A DNA stretch of 64,000 nucleotides from Polyangiaceae bacterium (GCA_016712345.1 JADJRH010000011.1:2790001-2854000), one strand, 5' to 3'. Numbered from the stretch's first letter, positions 43,690 through 52,655 are shown. Translations and numbers: made by a program. The notes: generated by a model not told the origin, from the sequence alone.

Positions 43690-44487
43690 TTCCGTCGTTC
43701 CGGTAGGGACGGCCCTTTCGGGCCGCCCCCCGGACAGAACCCGGCGAGCGGATTTCCCGCACCGGGCTCCCACCTCGGGTCTGACGCGTAAGGAAACGGA
43801 CACGAGCGGGCCCCCGCCCGAACAGCGGCATCCGTCCAACTTGGTGCCGTTCGGTGGTGGCACCTGAAGGGACGCATCGAGCAAGAGACTCGTGTTCGTG
43901 ACGCTCCTTGGCGTATCCGCTGCGTTTGCGTGGTCGCGCGGAACTCGCTCAGTGTCGAGCGCGCGTTTCGTGCAGCGGAATTCCCCTTGGCCTCGGCCCT
44001 TCCCTCCATCGACTCGAAGGGCGTTACCCGCATCTTCGCCGACTTCGCCGGTACTACGGCCTCGTCCGACTTCTCAAAGGTCATCGTCACGGCGTGTCGC
44101 TTGTCGCTTTCCCGCAACTGCCTGCCTCCCACCACAGAAGGCGAGGCCCCTTTGAGATCTCCCAGCTTCCGGTGAAAAGACTTATGAACGCGCCGAATTC
44201 CTTGGACCCCGGGGGGAGCATCTTCTCCACGTCCATTCTTCGGAGAGACACTTTCGCCTTCCACGACGTTAACCGCTTGGGCTCCCGGCGACGATATTCT
44301 TTTCGGCGCTCGATCACCCGGCTCGCTCATTCGCCTCCTACGCTTCGCCCCGTGGATCGCTCCACGAAACGCAAGGGTTAGCTACCCGGTGGATGGACTC
44401 CTTCCGGGGCAGGACTATCGATTTGTGAGTCTTGTTACTCTTCATCGCCTTTCACCTGCTGTCTTCTCCCAGCTTTCGCTGGCGCAC
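43690..44487 (-). ncRNA. Group II intron remnant without reverse transcriptase, inserted in attC2
   Basis: On the minus strand a GTGCGCC 5' end starts at 44487, directly after GTTG of the attC-like site. The leader encodes MSEPGDRAPKRISSPGAQAV and then MTFEKSDEAVVPAKSAK...AARNARST, the N-terminal start typical of group II intron proteins. Then almost the whole reverse transcriptase is missing. The 3' part keeps domain V (43736-43769) and a domain-VI-like hairpin (GGCGGCCCGAAAGGGCCGTCC) before about 43695. The 3' end is approximate. Location in an attC suits the group IIC-attC class. It would need a protein in trans to move; self-splicing ability is not known. Confidence 0.7.
43736..43769 (-). 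ncRNA. Group II intron domain V
   Basis: A 34-base hairpin on the minus strand: it starts GAGCCCGGTGCGG, has a GAAA tetraloop, and returns TCCGCTCGCCGGGTTCT. The AGC triad at positions 2-4 and the two-base bulge region are where domain V has them. Confidence 0.8.
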
Positions 44488-44557
44488 CAACGCGAAATTG
44501 AGCCGCAAGTGGGTGAGCAACGCGAACCCACTTGCCGGATCCAATTTCTGGTTGGGC
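44488..44557 (-). repeat. attC-like integron site (attC2), interrupted by the intron
   Basis: Minus strand: GCCCAAC at the start and GTTG at the end, where the intron begins and takes the place of the rest of the GTTRRRY box. The interior is strongly palindromic: GAAATTG...GGCAAGTGGGT pairs with ACCCACTTGC...CAATTTC. It follows the beta-propeller lipoprotein gene by about 100 bases. Confidence 0.65.
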
Positions 44558-44653
44558 CGCTCGTCGACAGCAAGAACAGGCATGATGCGGCGCCTCGCAC
44601 CGGTTCGGTAAGCTGATGCCCCCGGGAGGGTCGAAGTACTTCATATACCGCTT

Positions 44654-45715
44654 CTACTTCGGCACGCGAAACACTGACGAACCGCCACCGGGCCAGTTCC
44701 GTGCCACGAACAAGTGCGACTCGTCGATAACCATGCCAGCATACATTCCATAGAGAAACACGTCAGCAGGTTGTCCGCCCAGTTCTGACACAGAGTGAAC
44801 TCCACAAACGGCCTCGACACTGCTGGGATCCTCGCTCCAGAAGATCGTAGAACTGTCAACTGCAATTGCAGCAGAGATGCAGTAGCTGTGAATCCCGGCG
44901 ATCTCGGTCGGACCGCTTCCGTCCAAAGGACACGAGATCACAGTGGACACTCCTGGGCTTGTCCCCTTGGAAGCGGTGCAGTATGCGTGTGTGTCATCAA
45001 CCGCGAGTGCAGAACAGCCGCGACTGGTTCCATCAATAGCTGTCGCAATAGGCAATACATCATTGCCGTCGAGATCGCATGAGAAGATGCCGCCGGCCGC
45101 CTGTTGAGTCCAATCGATCGTTGCCACATATAACCGATCAGCCTTTAGATGCATCGACGATACATTTGACACGGATACGATCGATACGCTTGAACCGCCG
45201 GCCTTTGGTAGCTTTTGAATCGTGCTACCATCCGCCCAAAAGACGCTCACGTCGTCAACTGCAATCACGCCCGCTTCCGATTGACCATCGACCAGTGTCG
45301 AAGGAGTGCCGCCGCCGTTAGGCACCCTCATCACCGAGGCGGCTCCGAAGTCACCAACCGTCCAGTAGACGTCCGTATCATCAACCGCGAGTCCCACCGG
45401 ATAATTTTGCCGACTCGCAAGTGTTGTGACTGCTCCGCCGAGCTTTGGGACGGCCAGAACCTTACTGTCTGTGACCCAGTAGATTGTAGTCGGATCACTG
45501 ACCATGGTTCCCGCGTAGTCTGCGTCACCGGCAAGCTCCACAGGGTCCGACGTGGTGCTCGTCGTTGAGCCGACAGTGCCACTCATGGACGAGCCCCCCG
45601 CTCCAGCGCCACCGGTGCTCGAACTGCCAGATGGAGAGGCGGCTCCGCCATCGCAGGCCATGACGGTGACCGAGGGCGCGATCGCAAGGATAACCCAGAC
45701 CGGCTTTGAGATCAT
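44654..45715 (-). CDS. Beta-propeller lipoprotein
   Basis: 353 residues from ATG 45715. A non-ATG start further upstream (to 45817) is possible but its extra part has no signal character. The signal and lipobox-like end VTVMAC (Cys22) are followed by a Gly/Ser/Thr linker. The rest shows repeated beta units of about 40-45 residues with TTIYWVTDSKVLAVPKLGG, VYWTVGDFG and VFWADGSTIQKLPKAGG, the pattern of six- to seven-bladed propellers (DUF5050/TolB/YWTD-like). It is surface or periplasmic. Its gene is followed by the attC-like site at 44488-44557, so it may be an integron cassette gene. Confidence 0.75.
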   Translation of the reverse strand: MISKPVWVILAIAPSVTVMACDGGAASPSGSSSTGGAGAGGSSMSGTVGSTTSTTSDPVELAGDADYAGTMVSDPTTIYWVTDSKVLAVPKLGGAVTTLASRQNYPVGLAVDDTDVYWTVGDFGAASVMRVPNGGGTPSTLVDGQSEAGVIAVDDVSVFWADGSTIQKLPKAGGSSVSIVSVSNVSSMHLKADRLYVATIDWTQQAAGGIFSCDLDGNDVLPIATAIDGTSRGCSALAVDDTHAYCTASKGTSPGVSTVISCPLDGSGPTEIAGIHSYCISAAIAVDSSTIFWSEDPSSVEAVCGVHSVSELGGQPADVFLYGMYAGMVIDESHLFVARNWPGGGSSVFRVPK

Positions 45716-45892
45716 GGAGTGCAACTCGACCGAGAGCTGGCGGAGCTTCCAGTTGAACTGATCCTCTATCCTAACATCAGGCACGTTGATACCTCGTTTT
45801 TCCGTAGAGCGCGTCACCGCGTCACTTCATGATAGGTTGAGTTCTAGCGTATTGACCCCTTCTGGGGACAGCGGGCGCCGCCTTGCTCGCCG

Positions 45893-45993
45893 GCCCAACG
45901 TTGCGGTGTGCTGCGGCCGGGCGGCGCAAGCAGGGCGGACGAAGGACGCCCTGCGCAGCAAGCCTGGCCGTCAGTACCAGCGCATGGTTGGGC
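45893..45993. repeat. attC-like integron recombination site (attC1)
   Basis: Starts GCCCAAC (45893-45899) and ends GTTGGGC (45987-45993), 101 bases. The two halves are imperfectly complementary over their length: TTGCGGTGTGCTGCGGCCGG against the inverse of the right half, with a perfect inner stem GCAGGGCG / CGCCCTGC. It lies upstream of the propeller lipoprotein gene and would be the attC of the preceding cassette. Confidence 0.7.
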
Positions 45994-47840
45994 ACCTTGT
46001 GCTGGATGGGTTGTTTTCGAATTTGCAACGCCGTATCCCACGTTTTGAAGGGATGACGCGATCGCGACAAATGTACACAAGGCCATCTCGATGGCGACGA
46101 TTGAATGTGTACACTTTTGAGCATTGCCGCTATCAACCCCACCGTGTCCTCCGCACAATCCGTAGACTATCTGTATCAAAATGGCAGTCAAGCACAATTT
46201 GCCCTGCGAGAGTGATGCACTCGGGGTGCGCATCCACAACGCCGACGTCTCAAAATGTCGTGCGTACACTCGACCCACTCCGACACCGAAAATAAATTCA
46301 TCAGGCCGAGCCGCGGCCTACGCGCGGCTTGGCCCTTCGAGTGCGCACGAGGAGTATCGAAGGGAGTGAGTTCTCGACGCGCGGGAGCAAAATACAAGTT
46401 TGCTCACCCGAAGGCGCAAAATAAAGCGTTTCGTGAACCCGTGCGGCAAGAAAAAATACACCACCGGATCTGACATCCAGCGAAGCGCGATATTGCGTAC
46501 ACGCTCCGCGGCTGCGCACGCCAGCGTGTTTCCGTTGTGTCGCGACGCTGCAAAAACAAGCGAAGCGCGACAAGTGTACCCATAAAGACCTGGCCAATGC
46601 CATTTCGTACACGTGGGTACACATGAACCTCTCGGGGAGAAATGGACCGCTGACCGATGAAACAAAGCTGATAGTTGAACAACCGCGCCCCCGAACAGAG
46701 GCACAGAAATCAGTCGAATCTCCACCTTCGAATCTACCCACTTCACCAACCAACTTGAACGCAAATTGAAGGTGAAGTGATGCAGCAGCTCCGACACAAT
46801 TCTGGGTCGCTTCTTTTGTACAATATGACCGCGGATCTACCCATTCAATCGATCGACGTTACACCAGTTGAGAAGAGGTAGATGCGAGGGAAAGTCCTAA
46901 AAAGCGCCTTTACCCAAGCGCAATCCGCGTCAGTCTCTTTGTAAAAACGAACCTACTCACTTTGCCACTCGACCAAGCCGCGGGTGAGGAACAGTAAGGT
47001 GCGCACCACCTTGGAAAAGCGCCTCGAACGGTCAACTACCCATACCGCTTTCTGAAAAAACTAAAACGACTCTACCCACAAAATTCTGTGTGCCCAACGC
47101 CCAATGGACAGTTCTGCATAACAAGTTCCATCCCGCCAGCTCCGCTCACCGCTTCATGTTCTCCGAGTTATTTGCTGCATGCAAGAACAAAAGCGACTAC
47201 GTACCGTGTTGTCTTCACCGCCGGCCGCGTGAAATCCAACGCAACACCGCACCGCGCCCGCCGGCCGACGTCCGCCGCGCCCCGGCGCAGGCCGCGATGG
47301 CGAGGCCCGAGGCGAACGACGCGCGGCGCGATGGGCGGACGTTTCGCGCGCCCAAGGGGCCGCCGCTCCGCAACGACGCGGAGAAGGCGCCCCAAAAAAG
47401 CAAGCGAAGAGCAAGCCGCAACGATTCCCAACCTACCAAACCACTCTCAACCCGGCCGCCGCGTTTTCCAGTTCGTTCGGCTTATCGGTAAACCCGGCCC
47501 AACGACCAGCCGCCCGTTTTCCAGCTCGCTCAGCCTTTGGCCGACCCTGCCCTATCGCTCGCCCCCGCCTTTCTAGCTCGTTCAGCTTGCCGCCAAACCC
47601 CTGCCCGCCCTGCCCTTCCGAGCATCGGCAATCCAGCCGGTCACCGCCCATTTTGCCCTTCCGAGCACCGGCAACCCGCTCCGGCACCGCCCTGCTTGAC
47701 CGCCGGAGCATCGCCGACCCGGTCTGCGCCTCGGTTTTTGACCTTCCAAGCATTGCCGATTCGGCCGGGGCCTCGGGAGTTTCCGCGATAGTTCGGCAAA
47801 CCACGCTCGCAGCGGCGACGGATGCATGATATCGAGCATC
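45994..47840. other. Long region without a convincing gene
   Basis: About 1.85 kb. It is AT-richer than its surroundings up to 47.1 kb. The frames found there are short, rich in Arg/His/Cys, overlap on both strands, and show no family motif or SD. It contains repeated GTACAC palindromes (46072-46623), several TCTACCCA motifs, dispersed repeat copy F (47226-47402) and a degenerate CCTTCCGAGCAxCGGCAA-type series (about 47460-47780). It may hold decayed cassettes or unrecognised regulatory RNA. Confidence 0.6.
47226..47402 (+). repeat. Dispersed intergenic repeat, copy F
   Basis: Has GTGAAATCCAACGCA at the left (as copy B), a diverged GC block, then GTTTCGCGCGCCC (from 47340) and GGCGCCCCAAAAAA (to about 47400). 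Same orientation as the others. Confidence 0.75.
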
Positions 47841-48563
47841 ATGCCTACTTTCACCGCGCGTCCCGCTGGCCTGTGTGTCGTGGATCCTGCCTCGTTCGAG
47901 CCGTTCAAGGATGACCCGCCGTTCGTCTTCGACGGTGCGGCGGGCACCGGGTTGATCGTCCTTGTGCAATGCGATAGCGGTGTGTTTGTGAGGCTTGTTG
48001 AGAGGGATACGACCATTCATTCGTTCGCGGATGATAAGGGGACGAATCTGACGTTCAACGGCGGCTCACCGTGGTTTCGGCAACTGCCCGCTTTTCGGGA
48101 TACGGGTTGTCTTCTGATGGAGATCCGCAGCACGCTGATTCCCGCACCCGAAGCGACGGAGATCGTGTTTCGCGGTCGCGCCCGGCTGCATCACGCCGCC
48201 GCGCTGGAGACACGCGACTTTGAGGGGGTGGCGCTCCAACCGGGCTGGAAGCATCCGGATCTCGATGTTCGGATCAAGGAAGTGAGCACCGCGGGCGAAG
48301 CGCTCAGCATCACGTTTGAGGTGACTGCGGAGGCGTCGCTGCTCATTGAGGGGCTCACGCTGGTGGACGCGAGCGGTCAGGAACTTCAGGTGGACACCGC
48401 TCAGTTTCCTCTCGAAAGCGGGGCGTGGTTGCGACGGTTGAAGGTGGCAAGCCCATTGGAGGTTGCCACGCTGAGGTTTATCCAGTGGGCGAACCTTCAA
48501 GTGGTGGATGTGGACATTCACACCGCTGCGCGGCTCGGTGTTTTCCGCGCTCTGCCCGGCTGA
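47841..48563 (+). CDS. Hypothetical beta-rich protein
   Basis: 240 residues from ATG 47841 (MPTFTARPAG); an in-frame ATG five codons earlier is possible and neither has a strong SD. The composition alternates strands through the length (FVFDGAAGTGLIVLVQCDSGVFVRL, ALSITFEVTAEASLLIEGLTL) with no signal peptide, membrane helix or enzymatic motif. The segment FADDKGTNL is distinctive. It is followed by a dispersed repeat. Function not recognised. Confidence 0.7.
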   Translation: MPTFTARPAGLCVVDPASFEPFKDDPPFVFDGAAGTGLIVLVQCDSGVFVRLVERDTTIHSFADDKGTNLTFNGGSPWFRQLPAFRDTGCLLMEIRSTLIPAPEATEIVFRGRARLHHAAALETRDFEGVALQPGWKHPDLDVRIKEVSTAGEALSITFEVTAEASLLIEGLTLVDASGQELQVDTAQFPLESGAWLRRLKVASPLEVATLRFIQWANLQVVDVDIHTAARLGVFRALPG

Positions 48564-48577
48564 TAGAACCGACCGCT

Positions 48578-48685
48578 CATGGGCAGGGGCTGGCGCCCCC
48601 CGCAACGCCCCCCACGTTGTTGCGAGCGCCGCTCGTCGCGGGCATGGCGACGTTTCGCGCGCCCATGGGGATGTTTTGGGCGTGA
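48578..48685 (+). repeat. Dispersed intergenic repeat, copy G
   Basis: Short copy: TCATGGGC, GGCGCCCCCCGCAACGCCCC, GTTTCGCGCGCCC and GTTTTGGGCG. The usual CCCCAAAAAA end is missing. It lies 15 bases after the stop of the preceding gene. Confidence 0.7.
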
Positions 48686-48792
48686 CGCCGGTGAACACGG
48701 AGTAGCGGCTGGTCGACTCCTAAGACCGGCAAATCCGCGCCAACCAACTTGCGGCGCGGCGCGCGTTGCGCTCTTATCCGGCGAGAAGAATC

Positions 48793-50007
48793 ATGCGTCA
48801 CACCATCCTTTCGCTGTCACTGGTTGTCCTCACTGCGTGCTCCGCCACTGGGAAAGAAACAGGAACAAGCGGCGGAAACGCCGGGAGCGGCGGAAATGGC
48901 ACGGGTGGAATCGGCGGCGCGCAGTCGACAGGCGGCGATTTCCCGGCGGGCGTGGGCGGCGGCGCGCCCAAGCCAACTGGCACGTTGGCCGGTAAGGTGG
49001 TTGCGCCGGAGGGAACAATCCCGATCAGCGGCGCGCTTGTGTACCTCACTTCCACCCCGCCTCCGGCAATCCCCGACGGCGTTTATTGCGACACATGCGT
49101 CACGCTCTCGTCGGGCGTTCCACACGCTTTTTCAAAACCCGACGGCACTTTTGAGTTGGAAACCTACGGCGCGGGAGAACAGTTTCTTGTCGTTCAAAAG
49201 GGTCAGTTTCGGCGCGTCCGCCCCATCACGATCACCGCGGGAGCGATGCCGGCCGATCCAACGGCGACGCGCTTGCCGTCGCGCATGGATAAGGCCGCGG
49301 GAGATGACATCCCGAAGATGGCTATTCTGTCGGGAGCGTGGGACGACATTGGAACGAGCCTTGTGCAGCTTGGCATCGACGCGGACCAAATCGCAACGTA
49401 CGGCTGCCAAGGCTTCAACTGCACCTCGCCGTTTGAAAACTACGCCGAGCTGTCAAAATTCCATATCGCGTTTGTGCCGTGTTCATCGTGCAATAGCGGC
49501 GGCAACGGCGAAATCGACAACATCCGCAAGTTCGTGGGCGCGGGCGGCAAGCTGTACGTAACCGACTGGTCGTACAAGTGGATGGACTACGGCTTCCCGG
49601 GTTACGTCGACTTCGAACTCATCAGTTCCGAGGGGGATGCTTGTACGGTAACTGAATACGACGCACCGGCAACTCAGATGGACCCGGATCTCGCGGCCTG
49701 GCTCGGCGCTCAAGGCATCACGAACCCCGTGTTCGAAAAGGGCTATACGCGCATCAAAGCGCTGCACTCCGTGAACACCACGGATCTCGAAGGTCAGCCC
49801 ACCACGGTTACCCCCAAAACATGGATTTCGGGACAAACGCCGAATGGGGATCGTCCCCTCACCATTAGCTTCGAACAGCAGTGTGGCCGCGTGCTCTTCA
49901 GCACCTACCACAGCGAGTCGTCGACGGGCCTATTGCCTCAAGAGCTTGCGCTGCTTTACGTGTTGCTTGAGGTGGGTGTGTGCATTGAAGACCCCATCCC
50001 CGAATGA
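48793..50007 (+). CDS. Lipoprotein with carboxypeptidase-regulatory-like and ThuA/GATase-like domains
   Basis: 404 residues from ATG 48793 (GAGAAG upstream). The lipobox VVLTAC (Cys16) is followed by a Gly-rich linker. Residues about 60-150 look like a carboxypeptidase-regulatory-like (Ig-like) domain: GKVVAPEGTIPISGALVYL and a GTFELETYG strand. Residues about 175-395 have a Rossmann-like layout with KMAILSG, FHIAFVPCSSC and IRKFVGAGGKLYVTDWSY, similar to ThuA or glutamine-amidotransferase-like folds; no complete catalytic triad is evident. Periplasmic or surface side. Probably its own transcript. Confidence 0.75.
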   Translation: MRHTILSLSLVVLTACSATGKETGTSGGNAGSGGNGTGGIGGAQSTGGDFPAGVGGGAPKPTGTLAGKVVAPEGTIPISGALVYLTSTPPPAIPDGVYCDTCVTLSSGVPHAFSKPDGTFELETYGAGEQFLVVQKGQFRRVRPITITAGAMPADPTATRLPSRMDKAAGDDIPKMAILSGAWDDIGTSLVQLGIDADQIATYGCQGFNCTSPFENYAELSKFHIAFVPCSSCNSGGNGEIDNIRKFVGAGGKLYVTDWSYKWMDYGFPGYVDFELISSEGDACTVTEYDAPATQMDPDLAAWLGAQGITNPVFEKGYTRIKALHSVNTTDLEGQPTTVTPKTWISGQTPNGDRPLTISFEQQCGRVLFSTYHSESSTGLLPQELALLYVLLEVGVCIEDPIPE

Positions 50008-50164
50008 GGCTGAGCGATGGTCTGCGCACGGTCGTGAAGAACCTTCACGCGGGCCGAGCGCCCGTGGCGGCTTCTTCTCCTCCGCATCCCTCGCACAAGG
50101 GTCATGCGCCCGCACCCGCTTCGAGTGTCGCAAACTACGTCCCCTCTCCCAGCATCCTGGGCCA

Positions 50165-50443
50165 GTGCCCTTTCTCTGGGCCCATCCGCAGGCGGTCCCG
50201 TTGCGGAACCTCCTCGTGAGCGCCTATGACGATATCCCGGACATCAAGCACCTGGCTAAATGCGTCAACATTCGCATCGGCACGTGGCGGCGCGAGGCCC
50301 CGGAGCCAGCTTGGAACCATCTACTCGAACTCGCTGCCTCGCAAGGCAAGCTGCGCGATCTACTGCGTTACGTGCTGGCGGATTCCAACACGCTCGCCTT
50401 TCACGAGCGCATTCGGCTTTGCCTCTCCCCCGAAGTGCTTTGA
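50165..50443 (+). CDS. Stand-alone effector-associated domain 1 (EAD1) protein
   Basis: 92 residues from a GTG at 50165; no good SD is seen, and the frame is open back into the previous gene, so the start is uncertain. Residues about 14-88 match EAD1: LRNLLVSAYDDIPDIKHLAK, an aromatic (W) in the middle (AWNHLLELAASQGKLRDLL) and the final Asn/Pro-like turn (LADSNTLAF). EAD1 is a helical adaptor that brings effectors and sensors of conflict systems together. Here no effector is fused. The next gene downstream is the Rpn-like nuclease, 277 bases away. Confidence 0.6.
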   Translation: MPFLWAHPQAVPLRNLLVSAYDDIPDIKHLAKCVNIRIGTWRREAPEPAWNHLLELAASQGKLRDLLRYVLADSNTLAFHERIRLCLSPEVL

Positions 50444-50720
50444 CGAACCTACCCATCCGGGCTCCATCGGTGCAGAATCGGACAAGAGTTCTATCCAAGC
50501 GCGCGGTGATGCGCGCGTTCGCCGTCGGCAAGCTCCATGGCGATCTGTTCTACCCAAGCGCGCGCGGTGATGCGGCGGGGTCTGGCTGGCGATAAGCAGC
50601 AGACCGAGAGCGCGTTTCGCGCAAGGGCCTGATCTACCCAGATGAGTTTTTTTCAGCGCGACGTCGTTTTCGAAATAATCCAGCCCCGATTTGTCCAGAT
50701 ATGGGTTGAAAGGAGGCATC

Positions 50721-51743
50721 TTGAGTTCATCTGAGTTGCCCGACGTTGGCGAAGATGTCGATTTGACCCTTCGTCATGTTTCGCGTCAGTTTCCGAGGTC
50801 GTTCGCGAAGGCTCTTTTGCCCAATAGGGAGGAGATTACAGCGGCCACGTGGCTCGACACGCAAGTCACCTCTCGTCAAAGAAGGCTTGATCGTGTGATC
50901 GAGGTTCAGGCCGGGGAGGAGCGCCGGCTGGAGCATGTGGAGTGGCAATTGGAATGGGAGGCGAATGTCCCAGAAAGGCTGTTTGAATATCACGTGCTGG
51001 TCGCGATGACCGTGATGGACAAAACAAGCGCGGCGCACTTGCGACCTCCCATTCGGACCACGGTTGTCTTGCTGTCCGGACGCGAGAAGCCGTGGCCAGA
51101 ATTGGGCGAATACCGCACGTCGCCGCAGAATGAGCCATTCTGCGGGGTGGTTTTTCGAATCGACGCGGTTTACCAAAAAACGGTGGCGGAGCTATGCGGC
51201 CGATCCAGCGCATTTTGGCTGATCTTCGCGCCGCTCGCGGTGGATGCTGATGCAAACAACATGAAATTGGCCGTAGACGCGCTGCGGGCCCGCGCTCGCG
51301 ACGCAGAATTGGAGGAGTTGTTGGTGGCCATGGTGGTCATGGCAGATATCGATAAAAGAAGTAGAAATTTGAGAGAAGTCATTCTACCGTTATTGAGCGA
51401 GGAAACTGTGATGCAGAACTGGTTCTACAAACAGGGTGAAGCAAAAGGCGAGGCGCGCGGCGAAGCGCGGGGCGAGGCGCGCGGTGAAGCGCGTGGAAAA
51501 GCGCTCGGCGAGGCGCAGGGCGAAGCGCGCGGGAAAGCGCTCGGCGAGGCGCACGGCCGGGAAATTGGCAAGGCCATGGGCGAGGCCACTGCTCTGCTGC
51601 GCATTCTTGAACGGCGCGGCGTCGCTGTCCCCGCCGAGGCGCGCGAGAAAATTCTCACCTGCACCAACACGTCGCAGCTTGAAACGTGGCTCGATCGGGC
51701 GCTCACCGCCAACAAGATCGATGAAGTCCTGACAGAATCTTAG
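50721..51743 (+). CDS. Rpn/transposase_31-like PD-(D/E)XK nuclease family protein, intact copy
   Basis: 340 residues from the TTG at 50721, with AGGAGG four bases upstream; the same leader and start are conserved in the copy at 15164. Nuclease core about 45-75: LDRVIEVQAG ... HVEWQLEWE, giving the D...ExQ variant of the PD-(D/E)XK active site seen in Rpn proteins, then PERLFEYHVLVAM. The middle is a helical region (ELEELLVAMVVMADIDKRS) with the conserved MQNWFYKQGEAKGE. A tract of GEARG/GKALGEA repeats (about 235-275) follows, and a terminal block (LTCTNTSQLETWLDRAL). Rpn proteins promote recombination and have been linked to phage defence; here function is inferred. The repeat tract length varies between copies. 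Confidence 0.8.
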   Translation: MSSSELPDVGEDVDLTLRHVSRQFPRSFAKALLPNREEITAATWLDTQVTSRQRRLDRVIEVQAGEERRLEHVEWQLEWEANVPERLFEYHVLVAMTVMDKTSAAHLRPPIRTTVVLLSGREKPWPELGEYRTSPQNEPFCGVVFRIDAVYQKTVAELCGRSSAFWLIFAPLAVDADANNMKLAVDALRARARDAELEELLVAMVVMADIDKRSRNLREVILPLLSEETVMQNWFYKQGEAKGEARGEARGEARGEARGKALGEAQGEARGKALGEAHGREIGKAMGEATALLRILERRGVAVPAEAREKILTCTNTSQLETWLDRALTANKIDEVLTES

Positions 51744-51826
51744 GCATCAAAGCCCCGCGGCCCGGCGAGCGCATGAAGTCAAGCCGGCATCCGGGCTTCG
51801 GGGCGTTGATTGGGGCAACTGCGAGG

Positions 51827-52174
51827 TTAGAAGATGTCTACCCATGGGCTGGCTTCACCGTATTCGTCGCGCGCGCCTTGAACGATGATATGGTAGACGA
51901 ACGCTGCGTGGGCTTTTCCGTGCTCGTGGCAGATGAAGTCAAACACGCCTTGTTCCAGCCCTGAACCTGACTTGGCGATACGCGTCTCCATGCCAACGTT
52001 GGCCGCGTGATCACGCCATTGTTTCTTGCAGGTGGCAAAGTCAAACGCGCTGATGGTTTCGTTTACCATGCCACGCCCGCCATAGCCGGTGTAGTGTTTG
52101 CGATTGGCTCCAGAATAGCGCCATTCGTCGAGTTGACGGGTAATATCAAACCAGAACTGGGTATTATCAATCAT
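51827..52174 (-). CDS. Hypothetical protein
   Basis: 115 residues. The start is well supported by GGAGGAAGG five bases upstream of ATG 52174. The sequence is rich in aromatic and charged residues (FWFDITRQLDEWRYSG, KKQWRDHAANVG) with a His/Cys segment FDFICHEHGKAHAAFVYHIIV that could bind metal. No signal or membrane segment. Function not recognised. The 480 bases between it and the next gene (52175-52655) contain only short accidental frames and an AT-rich part near 52270-52350. Confidence 0.65.
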   Translation of the reverse strand: MIDNTQFWFDITRQLDEWRYSGANRKHYTGYGGRGMVNETISAFDFATCKKQWRDHAANVGMETRIAKSGSGLEQGVFDFICHEHGKAHAAFVYHIIVQGARDEYGEASPWVDIF

Positions 52175-52655
52175 GACCTTCCTCCTACACGAAGCCTATG
52201 GGGTGATCGTTTCGGAGCGTGACAGTTGCAGCACGCGTGCCACGGGATAGGCGCTCTTATTCCCGGCGTTTATAATGGAGTGAAGTAGCGAGCAGGCTGC
52301 GACTGTTTACAGTCTGTAACCCTCCCCCGGTATAGTTTCTAACCGCGAACATTTTCTCCCCAAGCGCGGCGAGTTCTTCGGCTGTCAGTTCGGAATATCC
52401 GCGGTGTCTGTACTCTGAACGCATTTCTGTCCGCCGAGGTGGATGTGTCAGTGGGTTAGTTATGCAGCGCCCGCACGGTCACGGTATAGGTCAGCATTCG
52501 CTGGATCAATGCCTGCTCTTCGTCCCCGTGGTTTTTCGCCGGCAGGTTGGGTTGGCTGCGGTCTTGGGGCACCATGCTCGCGCGACCGCGGGAGCACGAA
52601 TCCGTCGGCACAGGGGTGTAGCCTACAGCGCGTGGGCGATGTTACTTCGGTTCAA

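Noticed and set aside
43258..43884. 208-residue version of the EACC1-like protein
   Set aside because: The first 84 residues are a translation of intron domains V and VI; the ATG at 43632 has a proper SD.
43629..44330. 233-residue minus-strand frame as an intact intron-encoded protein
   Set aside because: Only the first ~100 residues match the intron-protein leader; no reverse transcriptase motif (YADD) follows. Kept as intron remnant instead.
46301..46797. Overlapping minus-strand frames of 150-160 codons
   Set aside because: Two frames overlap fully, both Arg/Cys/His-rich, no SD and no motif.
47088..47180. Fourth attC-like site beginning GCCCAAC near 47093
   Set aside because: No matching GTTRRRY end or palindromic interior within 150 bases.
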